A stretch of 64,000 nucleotides of DNA from Macrostomum hystrix (GCA_950097015.1 CATNEN010000038.1:5563001-5627000), one strand, 5' to 3'; numbered from the stretch's first letter, positions 1 to 11,885 are shown. Numbers and translations are program-made. The notes: generated by a model from the letters alone, not told the origin.

Positions 1-50
1 TGGTATCTGTGTGTGTGTGCTCAGTAGTCAGCGAAATGAGCAGAATAAAC
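1..50 (+). mobile_element. SINE family A, 3' fragment
   Basis: The TG-rich stretch followed by gtcagcgaaatgagcagaat matches the 3' body of the full SINE family A copies at 5173-5525 and 26626-26982. Only the distal part is in the window. Confidence 0.6.
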
Positions 51-333
51 CGAAGGAAAATGTATGAAAATTGAAGGAATGAAACGACAAAGCCTATTTA
101 AAACTTGGGGATATGATTTAGGACAGCCTTTCAAAGTTTGGGAAATGTGAAAGTCACTATATCGATAAGAGTAAAGAGTTAAGTTATCCAGGTAAGTGTG
201 GTTCAACTAAAGAGCATGCAAGAAGTTTATGCAATACTTTCAGATGCCATAAATGGCGAAAGGGAGCTTTTGAAACCGTAGACGACTAAAAATTGCTACT
301 CGTAGCTTGGGTTGCTATTGATTAGAAACACAC

Positions 334-2909
334 CTGATACCACTGCTGTCTCCGCGTAGAACTTCATAATAAAACCGGATCTTTCAACGCTAAAGTCAGA
401 ATGAAACTCCACAGTCATTGTGCTTCCAGTCGACTTAAACACTTGAGGTCTGTGGACATTCGATTGAAGCTGTGTTGAGCCCAGTAGACACAGTAGAACG
501 TCTGTGTTGGGCCCATCGAACAGGGCCAGGTAATCGCAGCAAGCCTCAAGTGCAACATGAGTTATATAGGCTGCGACTATGTAGCCAGGTGGTGCTCGGA
601 TGGTCGCCAAGTGATCCTGGTTGCTTTCATAGTAGCCGTAGCGATTTTTAAAGTTAGTAAGCGTGCTGCTCAGGGAATCCGGATTAACCTCGATATCGCC
701 ATCTTCAACTGCGTTGGATAGAAAGTTTATGTTAGCTGTGAGCATAAATATTAGCTAAAGTCGAACATCATTGTAAGCAGCCTCAGAACGATCGGACTCA
801 CTGAACTGCGATGCCGCGGCAAACTGCATCTTAAAGCCGTAGCAACTCTGAGACATTGGCGACAGGCTAAACAGCACCGTCAACGCTCCTTCAGCCGAAA
901 TCCAAGGCGTTTCGTAGGAGTCGGAGTTTTCGCTCGCGACGGAGCCGAGCTCTGGAGCGCTAGTGGAGTCTCCGTCGAACAGGCGCAAGGAATCCGCATG
1001 GTATGTGTCCAAGCTGAGCAGACGAGCCCTAATGAAACGCTGATTTGGAGCCGCAAGCGTGAAGATGCAGTTCAGCTTGAATGTGTAGGGAGTATTTCGA
1101 CATTGCCGACTCTCCAGCGCATTCATTCCGTCCTCTAAGCTGACGTGCGCAGAATGGAATCCATCGCTGCAGACTGCAATTTTTTAAGGCATTTGGTCCT
1201 TATTAATCCTCAGTGACGGCATCAACAGTGGAAAAACCACGAGGGTATTTCAAGTACCCGCAGCCTTCCAGTAACAGCTTAAAAGTACTCCACGATATCT
1301 ACGAAACCGAATGACAAATATTCGTAAAAACCCACAATATGGATCGACATTTTCTGCCCTTTACGATGAACTAGCTTTTAAAGCCGTAGGTCAGCATCGT
1401 CACTGATTCTTGTCGATGACCCTAGTGACAATGACATTGAACATTCCTCTGTATAAACCTCGACTATGGTTAATCCATGTTGGTTTAATAGTATTGGGAT
1501 AAATATCATAATCAAAACAACACAATCAACAACAATACCGACATGGTTGCATGTTGAAATTTTTAGAGTAGAAAAATTTGCTTAGCTTGACTGTTTTTCC
1601 ACAAGACACCCCGGTTTTATGATTCTGGAAGTAGTTTTTTATAGGACTTTCGTGGCTGGAATATATTTTTTGGAATACGAAAAAAAGAAAATCTGGGTAT
1701 TTGAAATACCTGCTGATAAGTGGGGATTTCGTTTCTAGCTAAGTAAGGTACTCGTATTAACAGGACGCGACACTTATTTTAGAAAGATATTCGCGTTCGA
1801 GTCGTATTTTTGTAATTGTATTAATCTAGCATTTTACATCTATTAATCTACGAGTATAAAAAATTGACATTTTTACTTTAATTTTTACTTACTTAAATGT
1901 AGAAAAATTTATGTACTCCTAACAATTTCAAGTGTCAATTATTAACCAGTTAACAATTAACCAATTCAGATGTAGCCTCAAACCACACAGTCACATTCTG
2001 AAAGCACCTAGTGCACACTAAGCTACGTTTGGTAAGCGATACCGTATTTTTATAGGTTTGCCATGCGCTTCTTAAAATAGAGGAGCGTAATTAGATCGTT
2101 TGAAAATGAATGGACTTGGTTAGGAATTACCATAGGTGCGTCCTTTTAGTGTGCTGAACTCTAACTCGAAGCTGGCAGTCGCGGGCCTGCTGGCATTTGT
2201 GATGAACTCAACCGTAAGGCTGTTTTGCGCCGACCAGAACTTGGTGGATGACAAGTTAGCGAGGCTCCCCGTCAAAGTGGCGATTCTGGACCTACCGAGG
2301 GCGCCGTTGAACAAGTTCAAAACGTCGCAGCATGGGCGCAAGCTGAGTTTAAGAATGTTCACCGCGACACTGAAGGCGAACGGAGCCCTGAGAGTCCAAG
2401 AGCAGTGCCTGGAGCCGGTGAAAGGCGAAGAGACAGCAATGCTGCCTGAAGCTTCGTCTGGGCTGACATGCAGCTCCGCGTGTCCAGATTTGGAGCAGCC
2501 TGTGGCGTGTCATTTAAGTTTTGTGAGGTTTTGTGAGATGAGAACTGTGGGACTCAAGCCACTTGCTAATTATATCGATTGATACATTTTGACATGCAGG
2601 TACACACTCCAACGGGGGATAGACATCCGCCCCGCCTTCTCATCCTCGAGTAATGTAACGATTAACGGTGCCTTTGTGGTTGGACCTACCAGGCGTACAT
2701 CGCGGGCAAACCTAGCCCTTACCTCTGTTCTGAGCTCTGCAGGACCTCTGTTAATTCGAACTCAAGACTTCTATGATTTGCAAAGAGTTAAAAACATTTT
2801 TTCGATTCTTACCCAATCGATTGGGCAAGCCCATTCCTTTCTCGAAGCAGCAGGCAATGAGCATCAGCAGCAGCAGCATCAGCTGCAGCAGGAGCGACTG
2901 TAGAGTCAT
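334..2909 (-). CDS. Secreted multi-CUB-domain protein, 5' part of gene
   Basis: Four exons on the minus strand: 2813-2909, 2131-2499, 802-1134 and 334-735. Exon 1 starts with a signal peptide (MTLQSLLLQ then a leucine run to IACC). Each later exon carries about one CUB domain: a Cys, an aromatic-rich beta core, a CCD-x-L-x-L-F-N/D-G signature in exons 2 and 4, and a closing SLTVEF or MTVEF strand. Every junction I placed is phase 1 with GT-AG ends, which is typical of shuffled extracellular modules. The donor after 334 (CAG then GTGTGT) shows that the gene continues beyond the left edge or into the first 330 bases, where I see no further exon. CUB domains bind proteins or glycans outside the cell; the specific function is unknown. 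The domain call is firm; the exon 3 acceptor at 1134 was chosen to keep phase. Confidence 0.75.
1237..1716. repeat. Dispersed repeat E, possible small non-autonomous transposon
   Basis: The part from about 1595 to 1716 matches 57270-57420 in two blocks (gttttatgattctggaag and tatttgaaatacct), with the second copy longer in between. The near-palindrome gggtatttcaagtaccc at 1239 and gggtatttgaaatacc at 1697 could be terminal inverted repeats of an element about 480 bp long. It lies in CUB-gene intron 2 (1135-2130). I saw no coding capacity. Confidence 0.4.
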
Positions 2910-3364
2910 GTCTGTTGGCGGAAGAAGCACTGCACTTGCCACAAGCGATTGTTGCGATATTTCTACTATTTTAAGTGGATTCAAAGCGCTTGATATTAAG
3001 CAATATTCAGCGTTTGTAGATTCGATTTACACACCTTGAGTTGTCGGAGCTTTATGATTTCACAGCATCTCAAAAAACCTGTAGACACTTGGGACACGCC
3101 GAGTCCCATCAACCATGAAAATTAATTTTTTTCTGCTTTTTTGGTTTATTGATGCCTTTCAAGAGAGTGGTTGGCTTTTAATATGATTGAAAGAGGATTC
3201 AGACAGTTCTCAAACTGCTCCATCTAATCTACTTTGTGGAAAATAATCTATCTTATCGACTGAGGAGTGTCATACACTTGCTCTTGCTCCTGTAATATCT
3301 AGACACATGGTGCAACAAGTCTAACACAAGGCTATATCCTAAGCTCCCTATTATGCTACTACTT
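2910..3364. other. Upstream region of CUB gene, nothing recognised
   Basis: I see no coding region, array or SINE here. It should hold the promoter of the minus-strand CUB gene, but no TATA box stood out. Confidence 0.4.
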
Positions 3365-3890
3365 TTCGGTATCTATCTCTATCTATTTGCAGGGGGCCCG
3401 GGGCACTTGTCGCACAAGCGACGGAGCGGCACGCCCCCAGACCGGCGAACTAGGCGCTTAGCGCCCATCGCGCCGCCTCCCCTGAGCAGGCACCACACAC
3501 AGCAGCACAGACCAGCCGGGGCGGAAGGCTGATAAGAAATCAGTCCTCAGGGGGGGGCCGGGTGATGAGTGTACACTTATCCAATCGCGTTGACGGAAAT
3601 CCAGAAAGCGCGCCGCGGTGTACACCCGCCCCCAGATACCCCCCGCAAGGCCTCACGCCCCAGCGCCAACGCACACAACTCACACAACGCAGAACAGGCA
3701 CACAGAAGGTAGGAGCGAAGCTATTATTTCAAGCTTTGATTGCACGAAATATGGTGCACCTCCGCCGGTCGCTACTGTCCAAACCCCCAACAAGCCCCGA
3801 AATTAATTGTGACTTGAAGGGTGAATCGAACTAGCGTCCTTTGGAGTGCGAAGCAGCGACGTTAGCCGCTGACCCACTCGCCCCCTCTAC
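3365..3890 (-). mobile_element. SINE family B, tRNA-derived
   Basis: Read on the minus strand, the element starts near 3890 with a tRNA-like head (gcgagtgggtcagcggctaa as A-box region, then ctagttcgattcaccc as B box). It runs through a GC-rich body and ends near 3370 in a GATA-type simple tail (tagatagagatagatacc). Head, body and simple tail are the usual SINE order. I saw no second copy in the window, so the family assignment rests on structure alone. Confidence 0.55.
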
Positions 3891-4776
3891 TTTTTCGGTA
3901 GTGTATTTAGCTTTTGAAACTGAAAAAGCGGTGCAGTTGGTCATTTGGCTTAAATTTTCCTGCAATGGTTTCACAATGTTTAAAAAAGTGGGTACTGATC
4001 TTTAGATTTCTGATCGCTTTAGTTCAGGAGTTCGATTCTCCACCTAAAGGAAACAGTTGTGTCATTGAGCAATTTACTTTATTTATTTACTTTATGTTTA
4101 ATATCATCGTAAAGTATAGTATATATTTTTATATCTTTTTGTCATTTTTAATTATGGTTTAAAGCACTGAACAAAAGAATTAAAAAAAGAAAAATATTGT
4201 ACTACTCGTAGTAGTAGAGTATGATCCCTCAATATGCAAGCAAAACCTAAGCTGAGCTGATCTTGCTAATTTTAGCTGACAAGGACTTGCATGGCGTTCA
4301 AAGAGCGAAGTTTCTCTGTTCGAAATTCAGCACTCACTACCAGCTAAAAATATTCTCAAAATTCCCCAAAGCCGTTCAGTTGCAAGGTCTGCACAATGCA
4401 CTCAAAGTTTGAACAAATAAATGTGGTCTCAACCAATGCATTCTCTGAGAAATGCTCTGAGCACGAGCAATGCCCTGTGTTCCCTGGTCGTGCACTGGGG
4501 ACGGTCCGTGAGCGGACCACTCTTAATATTGAACCGAAAAAATTGCTGGATGAGCCAATTCAGCCATAGCTAAACAGATCCCGATCGAAGGGTCAAATCG
4601 TTTTTCCCACTAGGCTGCCTTCAAGCTTGTTGAAACCGACAATGTGAAAAACGTCAAAGACTAACTGCGTGCCTGCTTCTGCAGAGCAAAAGCTTCTTGA
4701 ATTAATATCTGAATATCTTGAATTCGTTTCTTTTTAGTCTCTTGCTGTAATTAGGACTTTCAAAACAAAAGTTAAA
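3891..4776. other. Intergenic, upstream of innexin
   Basis: AT-rich. No gene or array was recognised. It presumably contains the innexin promoter and 5' UTR. Confidence 0.4.
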
Positions 4777-7700
4777 ATGCTGCTACAGGACTTCCTTGCC
4801 CATATGAGCCGCATGGAGGTGCTAAGTCACCTAGGGCTGGATGACTTCGCGGACAAGCTGAGCTTCATCTACTCAGGTGAGACTTGCGAGCTTGATGTCA
4901 AACCGCCTCAGGTGCAATCTCGTCTAAGCCTTTTTGCGGTGCCTGAATGGAGCCACACCACAGACATTGAGGACCACACCACAGACATTGTGGACCACAC
5001 CACAGACATTGAGGACCACGCCACAGACATTGAGGACCACACCACAGACATTGAGGACCACACCACAGACATTGAGGACCACACCACAGGCATTGAGGAC
5101 CACACCACAGACATTGAGGACCACACCACAGACATTGAGGACCACACCACAGACATTGAGGACCACACCACAGGGGGTGAGTGGCAGAGCGGTTAACGCG
5201 TTTGCAGCTCGCACGGAGGTCCCTGAGCTCGATTCCGCGGCGAGGCCACATTTATTCGAAGTGCAGTCGCGGAGAGAAGGCTTGGGGTCTTGTCGTGCAA
5301 TTTACGCCATTGACGGCCAACCTCCGAGGCACGGTGACACTGACTGACGATGAGAAAGTCAGGCAGATGTTCACATCTGTGTGAGCTTATGCCTGCGTAC
5401 GGTATCTGTGTGCGTGTGTGCTCAGGATCAGCGAAATGAGCAGAATTGCTTCCTCGCTGGCTGCGGGTCTAGTGTCACAAAATGATGTGCCGTGGCCTGC
5501 AGCCCTCTGCAAGTATATAATAAAATGTAATATAGGGCCACGCCACCTGTTACTTTTCGATAATATTTTGATATTCTAGCAGCCGATCGCACCTGGATCT
5601 CATGGTCTGCGTAGCTAGTTTTTAGGCGCAGCCAAAATTGATCTGGGGGAAAAGTGCCCTATGGTAAAATTTTACTATTTTAAAGTTATGGAAAAAAACA
5701 TTCAGACAATGTAAGTGAAATCTTTTTATCCTTCTTGGTAAAACGTTGCAGTGTGGTTCTTGCTGATTTGCAGCGGCATGGCAACAGCCAAGACCTACTT
5801 TGCCAGCCCCATATTCTGCTATCTGCCCAGCATTTCCGGCTCGCACGAAGGCCAGACTGGCTACATCAGCAGCATGTGCTACACCGAGGGGACCTACAAT
5901 GTGCCCCCGGCTGAGTTCAAAATTGATTCGACGAATCCCGACTGGGATCTGCCATACCGGAGCCGCAAGATCTACTACTATCAGTGGCTGCCCCTGCTGC
6001 TTGGCCTGCAGGGCGTCATGCTCTACTGTCCGAGAATTCTCTGGCAGATCCTCGTCGGCCACTGCGGTGCAGGCGTCAGTCTCATTCAGCTTCTGCGCTG
6101 GGCCCGCGAGGTCGCCTCGGAACCGCCGGCTGAGCTGCCACGGACCGATGGTCGGCGTGAGAAGCTGTTGCGACTCTGCATTACCGAGGCCGCAATCTGG
6201 CTGGGGAAATCAGGCTGCCGGTGTCGCCTAGCAGCTGCCTACCTGGCTGTGAAGAGCATCTACGCTGGCAACGCAGCCTGTCAGCTGCTGCTGATGACCA
6301 GCTTGCTGGGACACGGCCCGGCCGACACTGGAGGGCCGGCCGCTCTGCCGCTGCAAGCGGTTCGTATTGGAGCATCGCTGATAGCCGACCTGAGCGCAGG
6401 TGAGCGCAAAGCCAAATACGGCCTGCCTAGTCCCTCTAGCCACTTCTCACAACTCACCAAGGGAGCCAGTGGCAGAGCGTTTGTCTCTTGCACCAAGGTT
6501 ATGAGTTCGATTTTGCGGTTAGGCCACATTATATTGGGCCCAGCCGCGGAGAGAAGGCTTGGGGTCTTGTCGTGCAATTTACGGCCAACCTCCGAGGCAC
6601 GGTGAAATTGTACACTGTCGGACGATGAAAATGTTAGAGCCGGCAAATCAGGCTGCAGGTGTCACCTAGCAGCTGCCTACCTGGTGTGTATGCGTGTGTG
6701 CAGCGGAGTCAGCGGAAGGAACAGAATTGCCTCGCTGGCTGGTTGTCTAGTGTCACCAGTTGGTGTTTCTTCTTTATACGAGCAATACGATACGAACATC
6801 TCACCGATATCTCAGCTATCTCCCGTGTCTCATCTCTCCCGTGTCTCATCTCTCCCATGTCTCATCTCTCCAGTGTCTCATCTCTCCCGCGTCTTGTCTC
6901 TCCTGTTTCTCATCTCTCCCGTGTCTTATCTCTCCCGTGTCTCATCTCTCCCGCGTCTCATCTCTCCCGTGTCTAATCTCTCCTGTGTCTCATCTCTCCC
7001 GTGTCTCATCTCTCCCTTGTCTAATCTCTTCCGTGTCTTATCTCTCCCGTGTCTCATCTCTCCCGTGTCTCATCTCTCCCATGTCTCATCTCTCCAGTGT
7101 CTCATCTCTCCCGCGTCTTGTCTCTCCTGTTTCTCATCTCTCCCGTGTCTTATCTCTCCCGTGTCTCATCTCTCCCGCGTCTCATCTCTCCCGTGTCTAA
7201 TCTCTCCCGTGTCGAATCTCTCCCGTGTCTCATCTCTCCCTTGTCTAATCTCTTCCGTGTCTTATCTCTCCCGTGTCTCATCTCTCCCGTGTCTTGTCTC
7301 TCCCGTGTCTCATCTATCCCGCGTCTCATCTCTCCCGTGTCTCATCTATCCCGTGTCTCATCTCTCCCATGTCTCATCTCTCCCGTGTCTCATCTCTCCC
7401 GTGTCTCATCTCTCCCGTGTCTTGTCTCTCCCGTGTCTCATCTATCCCGCGTCTCATCTCTCCCGTGTCTCATCTATCCCGTGTCTCATCTCTCCCATGT
7501 CTCATCTCTCCCGTGTCTCATCTCTCCCGTGTCTCATCTCTCCCGTGTCTCATCTCTCCCGTGTCTCATCTCTCCCGTGTCTCATCTCTCCCGTGTCTCA
7601 TCTCTCCCGTGTCTCATCTCTCCCGTGTCTCATCTCTCCCGTGTCTCATCTCTCCCGTGTCTCATCTCTCCCGTGTCTAATCTCTCCCGTGTCTAATCTC

Positions 7701-9730
7701 TCCCGTGTCTTGTCTCTCCCGTGTCTCATCTCTCCCGTGTCTCATCTCTCCCGTGTCTCATCTCTCCCGTGTCTCATCTCTCCCGTGTCTCATCTCTCCC
7801 GTGTCTCATCTCTCCCGTGTCTCATCTCTCCCGTGTCTCATCTCTCCCGTGTCTCATCTCTCCCGTGTCTCATCTCTCCCGTGTCTCATCTCTCCCGTGT
7901 CTCATCTCTCCCGTGTCTCATCTCTCCCGTGTCTCATCTCTCCCGTGTCTTGTCTCTCCCGTGTCTCATCTCTCCCGTGTCTCATCTCTCCCGTGTCTCA
8001 TCTCTCCCGTGTCTCATCTCTCCCGTGTCTCATCTCTCCCGTGTCTCATCTCTCCCGTGTCTCATCTCTCCTGTGTCTTATCTCTCTTCTTTCCGCGAAA
8101 GCATTTGAGTTTTCAGTCGTCTGGATTCAAGTTGCAAGTACGAACTACAACACAATGGCAGTTGGTTAGCGAGGTAACAAAGTAGTTAAATTTCTGTTTA
8201 TCAGAGCCCCGTAGCTATGTGAACAGCGGCACTATTGATTACTAATCGTCACGACAGTTTTAACTGAAAATCGGCAAAAACTTCACACATCCCGCGAAGG
8301 CAAAGACTGGCGGGCTACTGGCCTGTTCCCTCGCATTGGCTGTTGCGCGGTCCTCACCCGGCAGTCCTCCAGCTCTCAGTTTCTGCTGGCCCAGTGCTCC
8401 ATTCCGGTGAACATGCTGTACGAAAAACAGTTTATCTTCCTGTGGCTCTGGTTCACCTTTCTGCTCATCGTGTCACTCATCAGCCTGACGACCTGGGCTG
8501 CTTGGCTTTTATTCAGCTGTTCGGGGAGGCGAAGCATCAAGCGAATGATTTACCTGAGCAATGACAGAGGCGCGAATCCGGCTGAGAAGCCTATTATCAG
8601 GTGAGGAATTTCTTTGTGCCGCTTTGAACCTCTCTAACCCGACCACGGAAACTCTCGGGCCCCGTAATTGACGAAAGGCCGGGCCTTTACAATGCATAAA
8701 AGAGGTCCTCTGTGAGAGGTACTCACCGCCGAGAGAGACTGCGAATTGCGCCCCTCTCTGAGCCATCTCTTAGCCGGTGGTCCTTCTTCTGGCCATTAGG
8801 TACTAATTACTGAGAACCCGACTCTTTCGCAGGTCGTTCGCCGAAAAGTACCTTGTTGGGGACGGGGCATTTCTCCTGCGCATGCTGTCAATCAACTGCG
8901 GCGGGCCGGTAGCCAGCGAAATCTGCTTTGGCCTCTATAAAAAGTACAAGGCTAGGCAAGAAGGTGATGTCGTTAGAAAAGATCCTGCACTCTCCATGGA
9001 CGAAGCTTCAAAGAATAAAGCAGAGTTTCATTTGATACGAGTATTAAATTCAGTCGATGAAGCAGCAACAGCCGCAGAGACAAAGAAAACAAGTCAAGTG
9101 CAAAAATCAAGGCGAGTAAAATGGCTGCGGTTGGAAACCGATTTCAACGATCACGATGAGTCAGACCAAGATAGAGACAGGAGACACGGCTACGACGCTA
9201 TGGCGACTGAGTGCTGTCAGAGTGACAGCCACTGCGTGCCAGAGCACTTGGCAGGGCGTAGCGACTCAGCCAGACCGGCTACGGTGACCATTGTGGACGA
9301 AACCGATGACGGAGACCAGGTTGAGACAAGCTTTCAAGTGAGGAAGAACTCAGTCTATTGCAACAACTATGACGATGACGCCGGAGAAGGCATTGATGCC
9401 GACGACGATAATGATGAAGGCGGAGTTGGCGGTGAGAATGAGAACGATGACAAAGACGTAGGCGATGGCACGGAGAGCGAGAGCAGCCGCCAGGAAAATC
9501 AGGCCGTCAGTGAGGCGGAGCCAGAAAACGCCAGCGAGCAGGGTGAAGACAACGATGAGCAGGGCGAGGATGCTGCTGACAGTGCTGAGATTAGCGATGT
9601 CAGCGAAGATGACGACGATGCATCCCTGAATAGCCACGTCAGCGAAGAAGAGATGCCACCCGAAGCCGGCGAGAGCGGCAACGTAGCAGACCATGTGGTC
9701 AGCGACTCGGCGAGTGAGGCAACCGACTGA
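4777..9730 (+). CDS. Innexin (gap-junction/hemichannel subunit) with long acidic tail
   Basis: Four exons join in frame to 648 residues: 4777-4876, 5752-6399, 8300-8600 and 8833-9730. The N-terminus has the innexin DDFADKLSF motif before TM1. Exon 2 has two loop-1 cysteines (about 56 and 76) and the family signature YYQW at about 109-112, followed by LPLLLGLQGVMLYCPRILW (TM2). Exon 3 has DW..TGLFPR, loop-2 cysteines, PVNMLYEKQFIFLWLW and TM4. Exon 4 begins with FLLRMLSINCG, normal for the family. After that comes an unusual tail of about 250 residues, the last 120 of which are mostly Asp, Glu, Ser, Asn and Gly. Six or eight subunits form a membrane channel between cells or to the outside. Intron 1 holds a 21-bp array and a SINE, and intron 2 holds a SINE and a 1.3-kb array. 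Assignment is firm; which paralogue cannot be told. Confidence 0.93.
4949..5172. repeat. Minisatellite, 21-bp unit, innexin intron 1
   Basis: About ten near-identical units containing gaccacaccacagacattg. The period is a multiple of three, so it stays open in several frames on both strands, but it lies between the exon 1 donor and exon 2 acceptor. Confidence 0.9.
5173..5525 (+). mobile_element. SINE family A, full-length, innexin intron 1
   Basis: tRNA-related head (A box tggcagagcgg, B box agctcgattcc), then the shared body (gagaaggcttgggg, acgatgagaaagtcagg, gtcagcgaaatg) and an AT-rich tail. It begins exactly where the 21-bp array stops. Confidence 0.85.
6468..6775 (+). mobile_element. 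SINE family A, degraded, carrying an innexin exon fragment
   Basis: Head and body match the family, but the 3' half is interrupted at 6645-6684 by 40 bases matching innexin exon 2 (6207-6246) with two mismatches. The SINE sequence resumes afterwards (gtatgcgtgtgtgcagcgga). It lies in innexin intron 2. Confidence 0.75.
6820..8090. repeat. Minisatellite, 16-bp unit, innexin intron 2
   Basis: Roughly 79 units of ctcatctctcccgtgt. Variant units recur in the same order 224 bp apart (near 6838 and 7062) and 128 bp apart (near 7290 and 7418), which shows block duplication. The downstream half is almost perfectly homogeneous. Confidence 0.93.
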
Positions 9731-9847
9731 CAGCCTGACTTTTAATCATAGCCATTAATTTAGCAAACGGCTGCTGCCGCATCGTTTGGCAACAGTCTCG
9801 ACCCGCAGCCAGCGAGGGGGCAACTTTGCAAGCCCATTCTACAAGGA

Positions 9848-10168
9848 GCTCAGTGGCAGAGCGGTTAACGCAGTTGCAGCTCGCACCAAGGTGCTTGAGC
9901 TCGATTCGACGGCGATGCCACATTCATTTGGGGCGCAGCCGCGGAGAAAAGGCTTGGGGGCTTGTCGTGCAATTTACGCCCTCGAGGGCCAACCTCCAAG
10001 GCACAGTGAAGTGTACACTGCCTGACGATAAGAAAGTCAGGGAGATGCATACACCTGTGTGAGTGTGTGCTCAGGAGTCAGCGAAATGGGCACAATTGCC
10101 TCCTCGCTGGCTGCAGGTCTACTGACACCAAATGATGTCCCATTGCGTGAAGCCCTCCTGCAATTATA
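9848..10168 (+). mobile_element. SINE family A, innexin 3' flank
   Basis: Near full-length copy with head, body and 3' end (ccctcctgcaattataa), starting about 120 bp after the innexin stop. It is slightly shortened in the 3' body. Confidence 0.85.
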
Positions 10169-10980
10169 AGCTCATTTCACTGATCTCTGTAAATAACACA
10201 TTGTACAGTTGTACATTCCCGACTGCGTCCCCAAATGAACGCAGTATACCTCACCGAGTATTTGAGCTCCTCGTGCAATTCGGATGCAGTCGGCCACCCA
10301 CCTGCACGATTTCTTCTGTCGAGTAAACTAGGAAAATTTATATTTTCCCATTTTTGTATTTTTCCACATAGATTATAATTTCTACTGGATTATCGGTTAA
10401 TTAGAGAATGTTTTTTACTTGAATCACAAAGCAAACACGCTCACGTACACTAACCAGCTTTCTTAAATCACTTCACAGCAACTAAACTCTCTGCTTCATT
10501 GGCCAAATATTTGCCCTGTGCACTAATGAAATACACTTTCAAGTACAGATCTGTTATCGACCCAAATGGTTTTGTAACTAATATCAGACAGAAATTTCGG
10601 ATATACTCGTATTTAAAGTATGAGCACATACTGGAAACTTAATTCTCGATCAGCATATACTGTGAGCCTAATTCTAGCCGGGAAAGCTGTAGGTAACGCA
10701 AACATGGGTTTTAAAGAAGAACTTCATCAGGACTAAAACTTGTAATATAAAATCATTAGGAAAATTTAAATATATATTTTATTTCACAACAAGTAAACGC
10801 CACAGAGCACTTCATATTTACAAACGAAATCGAACTAAAAAATCTTACATTTATTTAGAAAATGAAGAAATGTTACACATAACTGCTTCAGAGCAGTCAT
10901 TGAAAAACAGAACAGCAGTTTAGACCTTATTGTTCGCGTGATAATTTTGCATCAACCAATCACAGAACTGAATCCAAGTA
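10169..10980. other. AT-rich spacer
   Basis: Between the SINE and the array downstream of FUZ. I see no gene here. Confidence 0.4.
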
Positions 10981-10984
10981 CTCT

Positions 10985-11880
10985 TAGTTACTCAAGGCAG
11001 TCTCATCACTCAGTCCCATCACTCAGTCAGGCAGTCTCATCACTCAGCCCCATCACTCAGTCAGGCAGTCCCATCACTCAGCCCCATCACTCAGTCAGGC
11101 AGTCACATCACTCAGTCCCATCACTCAGTCCCATCACTCAGTCCCATCACTCAGTCCCATCACTCAGCCCCATCACTCAGTCAGGCAGTCCCATCACTCA
11201 GCCCCATCACTCAGGCAGGCAGTCCCATCACTCAGTCCCATCACTCAGTCCCATCACTCAGTCCCATCACTCAGGCAGGCAGTCCCATCACTCAGTCCCA
11301 TCACTCAGGCAGGCAGTCCCATCACTCAGTCCCATCACTCAGGTAGGCAGTCCCATCACTCAGTCCCATCACTCAGGTAGGCAGTCCCATCACTCAGTCC
11401 CATTACTCAGGCAGGCAGTCCCATAACTCACCCAGGCAGGCAGTCCCATAACTCACTCAGCCAGTCCCATCACTCAGTCAGGCAGTCCCATAACTCACTC
11501 AGCCAGTCCCATCACACAGGCAGGCAGTCCCATCACTCAGTCCCATTACTCAGGCAGGCAGTCCCATAACTCACCCAGGCAGGCAGTCCCATAACTCACT
11601 CAGCCAGTCCCATCACTCAGTCAGGCAGTCCCATAACTCACTCAGCCAGTCCCATCACACAGGCAGGCAGTCCCATCACTCAGTCCTATCACTCAGGCAG
11701 TCCCATAACTCACTCAGCCAGTCCCATCACTCAGGCAGGCAGTCCCATCACTCAGGCAGGCAGTCCCATCACTCAGGCAGGCAGTCCCAACACTCAGTCA
11801 GGCAGTCCCATCACTCAGTCAGGCAGTCCCATCACTCAGGCAGGCAGTCCCATCACTCAGTCAGCAGTCCCATCACTCAG
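10985..11880. repeat. Minisatellite, catcactcag-based, at the FUZ 3' end
   Basis: Irregular array built from catcactcagtccc and caggcaggcagtccc blocks. A composite block of about 145 bp occurs twice (near 11398 and 11543). It begins only a few bases past the FUZ stop codon on the minus strand, so it must form the FUZ 3' UTR if transcribed. Confidence 0.9.
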
Positions 11881-11885
11881 CTGGC

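Noticed and set aside
3820-3890. Functional tRNA gene on the minus strand
   Set aside because: Good boxes, but the acceptor stem does not close and a SINE body follows.
3984-4048. Possible tRNA (gagttcgattctcc B box)
   Set aside because: No matching acceptor stem or anticodon arm; at best a decayed tRNA or SINE head.
8882-9730. Acidic open frame as a separate gene
   Set aside because: Its first residues continue innexin exon 4 in frame from an acceptor at 8832, so it is the innexin tail.
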